From: Comamonadaceae bacterium
GTDB taxonomy: Bacteria > Pseudomonadota > Gammaproteobacteria > Burkholderiales > Burkholderiaceae_C
Assembly: GCA_947443645.1 (NCBI GenBank)
Contig: CANEXF010000012.1
Location: 1 to 64,000 of the forward strand
Reading direction: 5' to 3'
Length of the DNA stretch: 64,000 nucleotides
Part shown: piece by piece, positions 57,163 to 64,000 of the stretch
Position numbering within the stretch: position 1 is the stretch's first letter
Layout of the letters: each line of letters starts with the position of its first letter
Notes under the pieces: generated by a model
The model's database searches: none
What the model was told of the DNA's origin: nothing
What the model saw: only the letters and a program-made list of their open reading frames with translations
Translations under genes and position numbers: made by a program

Positions 57163-58098
57163 TTATCTGGCGGGCGCTGTGCGCACTGGGCGTTTGAACA
57201 AGTCACAAACCAGTGCGCGCATCCATTGGTGCGCGGGGTCCTTGTCGGTGCTGCTATGCCAGACCAGTCGGACCTCATAAGTCGGTGCGCCAGGAATGCC
57301 CCAGACCCTGAAGTCATGGCGCTCGTGCAAATTCTGCGCGTACATTTCGGGCACTATGCACAACAGGTTCGATGTAAGCGCCAGCTCGGGCATGGCGCCG
57401 AAGTGACGCGCCCGCAGCACAATGCGGTCTTCGAGTTTCATGCGCAGCAGCATCTGCTCCACGCTGCCGTGAAAGGTCGCCGTCGGTGACGCCACCACAA
57501 AAGAGGCTTGTGCCATTTGTTGTGCGCTCAGGTTGCGGCCGCTGCGGCCTGATGCTGGTCGCCAATGCGGCGCCGCGACGGCGACGTAGTTTTCGCGAAA
57601 CAGCAGCTCGGTCCGTATGCCTCTTTGCCGCGGCTGCAAGATTCCGATCGCCAGGTCAATCTCGCGCGCCTCCAGCGCTGCAGCAACATCGACCGCCGCC
57701 ACCGAGATATTTGACAATCGCGCACTTGGCGCCTGACGCCGCAATTCGCCCGCCAGCGCCGGCAAAAAAAGCATTTCACCAAGGTCGGACAGCGACAGTT
57801 GCCAATGCCTGTCGCTATGCATGGGCTCAAAATCTTCATGCCCAGAAAGCAGAGCTTCCAACGCCAGCAGTTGCGCAAACACGGCGGGCGCCAGGCGCTC
57901 GCACAAGCGCGTGGGCTTGAGGCCAGACGGTGCGCGCACAAAAAGTTCGTCTTCAAAATAATCGCGCAGGCGCGCCAGCGCATTGCTGGTGGCTGGCTGC
58001 GAGAGCGACAGGGTCTTGCCTGCCTTGGTGACTGAACCGGTCCTGTGGACGGCGGCCAACACGCGCAACAAGTTCAGGTCAAGCTGCCGAAAGTTCAT
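57163..58098 (-). CDS. LysR-family transcriptional regulator
   Basis: The 311-residue product has the LysR winged helix (LDLNLLRVLAAVHRTGSVTK, LSLSQPATSNALARLR) and a NodD-like ligand domain. It is divergent from iorA with 114 bases between starts and probably controls iorAB and perhaps the TRAP genes. A GGATG-TGCTT-CATCC inverted repeat at 58151-58165 in the gap could be its binding site. Confidence 0.92.
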   Translation of the reverse strand: MNFRQLDLNLLRVLAAVHRTGSVTKAGKTLSLSQPATSNALARLRDYFEDELFVRAPSGLKPTRLCERLAPAVFAQLLALEALLSGHEDFEPMHSDRHWQLSLSDLGEMLFLPALAGELRRQAPSARLSNISVAAVDVAAALEAREIDLAIGILQPRQRGIRTELLFRENYVAVAAPHWRPASGRSGRNLSAQQMAQASFVVASPTATFHGSVEQMLLRMKLEDRIVLRARHFGAMPELALTSNLLCIVPEMYAQNLHERHDFRVWGIPGAPTYEVRLVWHSSTDKDPAHQWMRALVCDLFKRPVRTAPAR

Positions 58099-58212
58099 CG
58101 CGACCTCTCCTTGGATAGTGATCAGGGTTGTCCCCTATTATTCACCAAACGGATGTGCTTCATCCGCAAAATCCATTAGACGTATGCGGTTCAGCTGCGT
58201 AAATTGCGCTTC

Positions 58213-60417
58213 ATGGCAGAAAGATCATTTACTCACGAAGTCGAAAAACTCCGCCTTGGCGCAGGCGAAGAATTTCGCGGCGAAGGGATTTTGGCGGTCA
58301 CCAAAGCCCTCTTGCAATCGGGTGTGTCCTATGTCGCAGGCTACCAGGGTGCGCCGATTTCACATCTGATGGATGTGCTGACCGACGCCAACGACATACT
58401 CGAGGAACTTGGCGTTCACTTCGAGCACAGCGCGTCTGAAGCGACGGCGACTGCAACCTTGGCCGCGTCGGTCAACTATCCGCTGCGCGGCGCGGTCACA
58501 TTCAAGTCCACGGTGGGCACCAACGTGGCTTCTGACGCGCTGGCCAACCTGGCCTCCGGCGGCGTGATTGGTGGCGCCATGCTGATCGTCGGGGAGGACT
58601 ACGGCGAGGGCTCCAGCATCATGCAGGAGCGTTCGCATGCTTTTGCAATGAAGTCTCAGGTGTGGCTGATAGACCCGCGCCCGAATCTGCCAAGCATAGT
58701 ACGCGCCGTGGAGATGGGTTTTGAACTGTCCGAAGCGAGCAACACGCCGGTGATGCTGGAGCTGCGCATACGTGCCTGCCATGTGCATGGGCGCTTTCCG
58801 ACCAAGGACAACAAGAGGCCGTCGTTCACGCTTAAAGATGCGATTGAAAATCCCGTGCGCGACGTCAGCCGCATTGTGCTGCCGCCGTCGAGCTATCTGC
58901 ATGAGCATGAAAAAATAGCACTGCGCTGGCCGGCCGCCGTCAAATTCATTCAGGAGCAGCAACTCAACGAATTTTTTGCTGAAGGTCTGCAAGACTTCGG
59001 CATCGTCTTGCAAGGCGGCTTGTACAACAGCGTGCTGCGCGCGCTCGAACTACTGGGGCTGGCCGATGCTTTTGGCGAGTCGCAGATTCCGCTGTATGTG
59101 CTGAACATCACTTATCCACTGGTGGACGATGAGTTCAAGCGTTTCTGCGCCGGTAAGCGTGGCATTTTGCTGGTCGAAGAAGGCCAGCCTGACTTCATTG
59201 AGCAGAATGTGCACAGCATACTGCGCAAGGCTGACTTTCAAACCCGCGTGCATGGCAAAGACATGCTGCCCATGGCGGGTGAATACACCGGTGGTGTGGT
59301 GCTCAAGGGCATAGCCCGATTCCTGGAAGTCTATGCCCCCGAACTTCTCAAGGCGCAGGAACTTCCGCCGGCGGCTCGGCCCGCTTCCAGCGGCTTGGCG
59401 ACCCTCAATGGCGACCCCAAGGTCTTCGCGATCCAGGCCGCATCCGATGAAGTGCAGCCACGGCCACCCTCGTTTTGCACCGGCTGCCCTGAGCGACCGA
59501 TTTTCACCGCGATGAAGCTTATCGAGCGCGAACTTGGCCCGCACCATGTGAGCTGCGACATTGGCTGCCACCTTTTTTCAATCCTGCCGCCGTTCAATAT
59601 TGGCGCGACCACTATGGGTTATGGCTTGGGCTGGGCGGGTGCATCGGCCTTCAACACCACGCAAAGCTCCAAACGCACGATCTCCATGATGGGTGATGGC
59701 GGCTTCTGGCACAACGGCCTGACCAGTGGCGTGGGCAACGCTGTGTTCAATCAGACCGACAACTTGCTGCTGGTGGTGGATAACGGCTATTCGGCTGCCA
59801 CGGGCGGTCAGGACGTGCTGTCATCCAAAGCCCTCAACCCGATTCGCAGCACCAACAACCCGATTGAAAAGGCCGTGCGCGGTGTCGGTGTGAAATGGGC
59901 CAAAACGGTTACCAATACCTATAGCCTGAGCCAGATGCGCGACGTGTTGCGCGAAGCCCTGACCACCAAGGAAAAAGGGCCCAAGGTCATCATCGCCCAA
60001 AGTGAGTGCATGCTGAACCGGCAGCGCCGCGTCAAGCCTCAGATACGAAAACGAATCGAAGGTGGCGAGCGCGTTGTACGTGAGCGTTTCGGCATTGATC
60101 CGGACACGTGTACCGGTGACCACTCCTGCATACGGCTGTCGGGCTGTCCATCCCTGACCATCAAGCCCAATCCCGATCCGCTGCGGCGTGACCCGATTGC
60201 CACCGTCATAGACAGCTGCGTGGGCTGTGGCCTGTGCGGCGAAGTCGCCCACGCGGCCGTGCTGTGCCCTTCGTTTTACCGCGCAGAAATCATCAACAAT
60301 CCGAACCGCTGGGACCGCTTCAAAGGCGGTCTGCGCACCCGGGTGATTGGCTGGCTGCAACACCGCATCGAGCGTCGGCTTGAAGGCCTTTCAGGTCTTG
60401 TGGAGACCGGCGCATGA
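58213..60417 (+). CDS. iorA: Indolepyruvate oxidoreductase-like alpha subunit with ferredoxin domain
   Basis: The 734-residue protein has a pyruvate-oxidoreductase-type domain (AVTKALLQSGVSYVAGYQGA), a thiamine diphosphate domain (FCTGCPERPIF; GDGGFWHNGL; VVDNGYSAATGGQ) and a C-terminal ferredoxin-like part with CTGDHSC and SCVGCGLCGEVA. It would decarboxylate aryl-2-oxo acids to aryl-acetyl-CoA. Phenylpyruvate or other aryl oxo acids are alternatives to indolepyruvate. I chose ATG 58213 over TTG 58204; neither has a strong ribosome binding site. Confidence 0.9.
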   Translation: MAERSFTHEVEKLRLGAGEEFRGEGILAVTKALLQSGVSYVAGYQGAPISHLMDVLTDANDILEELGVHFEHSASEATATATLAASVNYPLRGAVTFKSTVGTNVASDALANLASGGVIGGAMLIVGEDYGEGSSIMQERSHAFAMKSQVWLIDPRPNLPSIVRAVEMGFELSEASNTPVMLELRIRACHVHGRFPTKDNKRPSFTLKDAIENPVRDVSRIVLPPSSYLHEHEKIALRWPAAVKFIQEQQLNEFFAEGLQDFGIVLQGGLYNSVLRALELLGLADAFGESQIPLYVLNITYPLVDDEFKRFCAGKRGILLVEEGQPDFIEQNVHSILRKADFQTRVHGKDMLPMAGEYTGGVVLKGIARFLEVYAPELLKAQELPPAARPASSGLATLNGDPKVFAIQAASDEVQPRPPSFCTGCPERPIFTAMKLIERELGPHHVSCDIGCHLFSILPPFNIGATTMGYGLGWAGASAFNTTQSSKRTISMMGDGGFWHNGLTSGVGNAVFNQTDNLLLVVDNGYSAATGGQDVLSSKALNPIRSTNNPIEKAVRGVGVKWAKTVTNTYSLSQMRDVLREALTTKEKGPKVIIAQSECMLNRQRRVKPQIRKRIEGGERVVRERFGIDPDTCTGDHSCIRLSGCPSLTIKPNPDPLRRDPIATVIDSCVGCGLCGEVAHAAVLCPSFYRAEIINNPNRWDRFKGGLRTRVIGWLQHRIERRLEGLSGLVETGA

Positions 60418-62006
60418 ACGCCTCGGCAACCCGCATGAGCAGCAGCAAAAACGCAGCGGCCAACAGTCCGCATGCCATCACCATCGCCATTCTCGCAATG
60501 GGTGGCGAAGGTGGTGGCGTGCTGGCCGACTGGCTGGTCGATCTGGCAGAGCAAAACGGTTATCTTGCCCAAACCACATCAGTGCCCGGCGTGGCGCAGC
60601 GCACGGGCGCCACGGTGTACTACCTGGAGATGTTTCCTGAAGACCGCATTCCTCTGGGATGCCAGCCGGTAATGGCGCTCAGCCCAGTGCCGGGTGAAGT
60701 CGACATTGTCATTGCATCCGAGCTGATGGAGGCTGGCCGGGCACTGCAGCGTGGGTTGGTCACAGGCGACCGCACCACCTTCGTTGCGTCCACACACCGG
60801 GTCTACTCAATGACCGAGCGAACCGCGATGGGTGATGGCCGCGTTGATTCCGACAAGCTGGTCAAGGGTGGGCTTGCCGCAGCGAAGCAGTTCATCAGCG
60901 CCGACTTTGCGCAGATTGCTGACGTCACTGGCAGCCTGATTGGTCCGGCCCTGTATGGCGCGCTCGCGGCGAGCGGCCGGCTGCCGTTTACCCGTGCCCA
61001 GTTTGAAGACACCATCTCGCGCGGCGGGGTCGGCGTCAAGTCCAGCCTGAAGGCCTTCGCAGCAGGTTTTGATGCCGCTGCGATAAGCCTGGCGCAAGCG
61101 GTCATCGAAGCCGCCGGGAGCGCCGCAACTGCCGCGCCCATCACCGCCTCAGCCACCACGTCTGCGGCATCGTCTCCTCTGGTTGGCCCAAGACTCAGCG
61201 CGCTAAGCGCCCGCATTCAGTCAGATTTCGAGCCTGTCAACCACGCCACGCTCACCGCCGGCATCCTGCGCGCGGCTGACTACCAGGATGTCAATTACGC
61301 GTCGCTATACCTCGACCTGCTCAAGCCACTCGTCGCAGTCTTGCCTAAAGACACAGCGCTGGCGACCGAGCTGATGGACGAAACCGCGCGCCACCTCGCG
61401 CTGTGGATGTCCTACGAGGACACGGTGCGTGTTGCCGACCTGAAAACTCGGCGCTCGCGCTTCAAGCGCGTCGGCGGTGAAGTGAAACTGAGCCAGACGC
61501 AGCATCTGGGCATCAATGAATTCCTGCATCCACGGCTGGAGGAAATTGCCGATACGCTGCCCGCAGGCCTGGGCCGGTGGCTGCTCGCAACCCGCTGGGC
61601 GCGCGCCTGCGTCGAATCATTCACCCGCAAGGGCCGTGTGGTGCAGACCAGTTCCATTCGCGGTTACTTGCTGTTGTACGCGATTGCAGCGATGCGGCCG
61701 CTCCGGCCCAAGTCGCTGCGTTTTGGCATCGAACATCAGCGCATCAGGGGCTGGCTGGCCAGCATCGCGGAGCTGGCGCCGACCCAAGCAGCGCTGGCGC
61801 TCGAGGTCGCCCGTGCGCAGCGCCTGGTCAAGGGTTATGGCGACACGCATGCGCGTGGATGGGGCAATTTCCAGAAGGTGATGGCCAAACTCCCGCTGCT
61901 GCAAGCCATGCCTAATGGCCAGGCCCAGCTCAAGGCACTGGTGACGGCCGCACTGGCCGATGACACGGGCAAGGCGCTTGAGCAGATGTTGGCCACCGCG
62001 CGTTAG
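60414..62006 (+). CDS. iorB: Indolepyruvate oxidoreductase-like beta subunit with long C-terminal domain
   Basis: The 530-residue protein has the gamma-type oxidoreductase domain (ITIAILAMGGEGGGVLADWL; TSVPGVAQRTGATVYYLEM) and a C-terminal domain from about residue 260 that I associate with the DUF6537 part of large fused indolepyruvate oxidoreductases. Archaeal IorB has only about 200 residues. An Ala/Thr/Ser-rich linker lies at about 231-260. It overlaps iorA by 4 bases. Confidence 0.88.
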   Translation: MNASATRMSSSKNAAANSPHAITIAILAMGGEGGGVLADWLVDLAEQNGYLAQTTSVPGVAQRTGATVYYLEMFPEDRIPLGCQPVMALSPVPGEVDIVIASELMEAGRALQRGLVTGDRTTFVASTHRVYSMTERTAMGDGRVDSDKLVKGGLAAAKQFISADFAQIADVTGSLIGPALYGALAASGRLPFTRAQFEDTISRGGVGVKSSLKAFAAGFDAAAISLAQAVIEAAGSAATAAPITASATTSAASSPLVGPRLSALSARIQSDFEPVNHATLTAGILRAADYQDVNYASLYLDLLKPLVAVLPKDTALATELMDETARHLALWMSYEDTVRVADLKTRRSRFKRVGGEVKLSQTQHLGINEFLHPRLEEIADTLPAGLGRWLLATRWARACVESFTRKGRVVQTSSIRGYLLLYAIAAMRPLRPKSLRFGIEHQRIRGWLASIAELAPTQAALALEVARAQRLVKGYGDTHARGWGNFQKVMAKLPLLQAMPNGQAQLKALVTAALADDTGKALEQMLATAR

Positions 62007-62016
62007 TCCGCATTGA

Positions 62017-63042
<1,026 letters not shown>

Positions 63043-63059
63043 CCGTCGGCCATATCCAG

Positions 63060-63590
63060 GTGATTGACCAAATCTCGGCCATTTACGGCCGCTTCCTTGC
63101 CTGGCTGGCCATGCTGGGCTGCGCCATCCTGATGGCCATGATGCTGATCATCGTGGTCGATGTCGCCCTGCGCAATCTGGCTATTGATGGCCTGCCTGGC
63201 GGCTTGGCCTGGAGCACCGAAATCTCCGAGCTGATGCTTTACCTGATCACCATGTGTGTGGCGCCCTGGCTGTTGCGCCAGGGCCAGCACATACGTGTGG
63301 ACATCGTGCTGCAGAGTATTCCGGCCCGGCTGGCCTGGTACTTTGAATGGCTGGGCGATCTGATTGGAATGGGTTGCTGCTTGGTGGTCGCGTGCTATGG
63401 CGCGCAAGCGGCATGGTCTAGCTACCTTTCGGGCGCCGTCAACATCAAGACCCTGGTGACGCCGGAGTGGTGGGCGCTGGCGCCCTTGCCGCTGGTATTT
63501 GTCTTACTTGGAATCGAAATGATCTTTCGTATGATCCGGCTGCAGCGCGGCGTGCGCGGCCCTCGCCATGACGCAGTGGGCGCAGCATGA
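63060..63590 (+). CDS. TRAP transporter small permease (DctQ)
   Basis: The 176-residue membrane protein has four hydrophobic segments, the first being CAILMAMMLIIVVDVALRN, and a WSTEISELMLYLITMCVAPW segment typical of DctQ. It starts with GTG at 63060. It overlaps the large permease by 4 bases. Confidence 0.92.
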   Translation: MIDQISAIYGRFLAWLAMLGCAILMAMMLIIVVDVALRNLAIDGLPGGLAWSTEISELMLYLITMCVAPWLLRQGQHIRVDIVLQSIPARLAWYFEWLGDLIGMGCCLVVACYGAQAAWSSYLSGAVNIKTLVTPEWWALAPLPLVFVLLGIEMIFRMIRLQRGVRGPRHDAVGAA

Positions 63591-64000
63591 GCAGCTGGAG
63601 CATTGCCGCGTGGCTGATGCTGGGCGGCTCCACCGTACTGCTGTTTATCGGCATGCCGGTGGCTTTGACCTTCATTGCCATCAATATTGTTGGCGCCTGG
63701 CTATACATGGGCGGCGAACCCGGACTGGTACAGCTGGCACGCAGCAGCGTGAGCTCGGTCACGGCCTTTTCACTGACACCCATTCCGCTGTTTGTCCTCA
63801 TGGGCGAGATCCTGTTTCACACCGGCCTGGCACTCAAGGTTATTGAAGGTGTCGAGCGCCTGATTGACCGCATACCGGGTCGGCTGGCGGTGGTCGCCGT
63901 TGTCGCGGGAACCGTGTTTTCTGCCATTTCGGGCTCGACCATTGCGACCACTGCCATGCTGGGCTCGCTGATGCTGCCTGTCATGCTGTCACGCGGCTAT
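63587..64000 (+). CDS. TRAP transporter large permease (DctM), 5' part
   Basis: The first 138 codons of DctM are present. The sequence has hydrophobic segments (AAWLMLGGSTVLLFIGMPVA; PIPLFVLMGEILFHTGLAL) and the family motif FSAISGSTIATTAMLG. The gene continues past the right edge of the window. Confidence 0.93.
   Translation, partial: MSSWSIAAWLMLGGSTVLLFIGMPVALTFIAINIVGAWLYMGGEPGLVQLARSSVSSVTAFSLTPIPLFVLMGEILFHTGLALKVIEGVERLIDRIPGRLAVVAVVAGTVFSAISGSTIATTAMLGSLMLPVMLSRGY

Noticed and set aside
58151-58165. GGATG-TGCTT-CATCC inverted repeat as a certain LysR site
   Set aside because: It is well placed, but it lacks the usual T-N11-A form, so I mention it only as a candidate in the LysR entry.

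Overview
This window looks like chromosomal DNA of a betaproteobacterium of the order Burkholderiales, most likely family Comamonadaceae (Polaromonas/Rhodoferax-like). The basis is protein character (ribosomal and ATP synthase subunits, a regulatory-type PTS, Bug/TTT receptors, CaiB-type CoA-transferases) and two families of short dispersed GC-rich repeats that I associate from memory with that family. The genus is an inference.

Layout. 1-2.3 kb: the distal S10 ribosomal operon (rpsS end, rplV, rpsC, rplP, rpmC, rpsQ), closed by a hairpin terminator; the spc operon does not follow. 2.5-7.1 kb: redox genes (Prx5-type peroxiredoxin, GNAT, cytochrome b561 divergent from cytochrome c', TlpA-like lipoprotein, thioredoxin-like protein) and a DUF4197 gene broken by an in-frame stop. 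7.1-14.8 kb: a catabolic island with a CaiB/BaiF CoA-transferase, TetR regulator, NMT1/SsuA-type ABC transporter, cyclase-family hydrolase and fumarylacetoacetase. 14.8-18.5 kb: a cyanate operon (three ABC transporter genes plus cynS) with a sigma-54-like promoter. 18.8-26.1 kb: lipoprotein, MFS transporter, EIIA-HPr-EI phosphotransferase genes, lipA, lipB, a YbeD-type regulator and a small membrane protein. 26.2-33.7 kb: the complete atpIBEFHAGDC operon. 33.7-36.5 kb: a translationally coupled trio (alpha/beta hydrolase, phosphoribosyltransferase, erythromycin-esterase-like protein) with a perfect FNR-type box upstream. 36.6-41.6 kb: two TPM-domain genes with lemA, NTF2-like protein, YheT-type hydrolase, a conserved hypothetical protein and a membrane-anchored cytochrome c. 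41.7 kb: tRNA-Arg(CCG). 42-49.4 kb: an accessory acyl-CoA catabolic operon with a citryl-CoA lyase-like protein, two acyl-CoA dehydrogenases, a dienelactone hydrolase, a Bug receptor, a CoA-transferase and a visible deletion scar. 49.6-57 kb: an aerobic CoA-dependent 2-aminobenzoate-type operon (ligase, bifunctional monooxygenase/reductase, dehydrogenase, hydratase, RidA, thioesterase, MarR). 57.2-64 kb: LysR, indolepyruvate oxidoreductase-like iorA/iorB, and a TRAP transporter running off the right edge.

How it works together. The right third reads as uptake and CoA-thioester breakdown of aromatic or indolic acids. The left third couples uptake of small organic or nitrogen compounds to hydrolysis. 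The most interesting observations are the FNR-box trio, whose three domains occur fused in hypoxia-induced proteins of Mycobacterium tuberculosis; a dispersed repeat inserted in frame in two unrelated proteins, encoding the same short peptide; a maoC/acyl-CoA-ligase deletion scar; the sigma-54-like cyanate promoter; and the broken DUF4197 gene.
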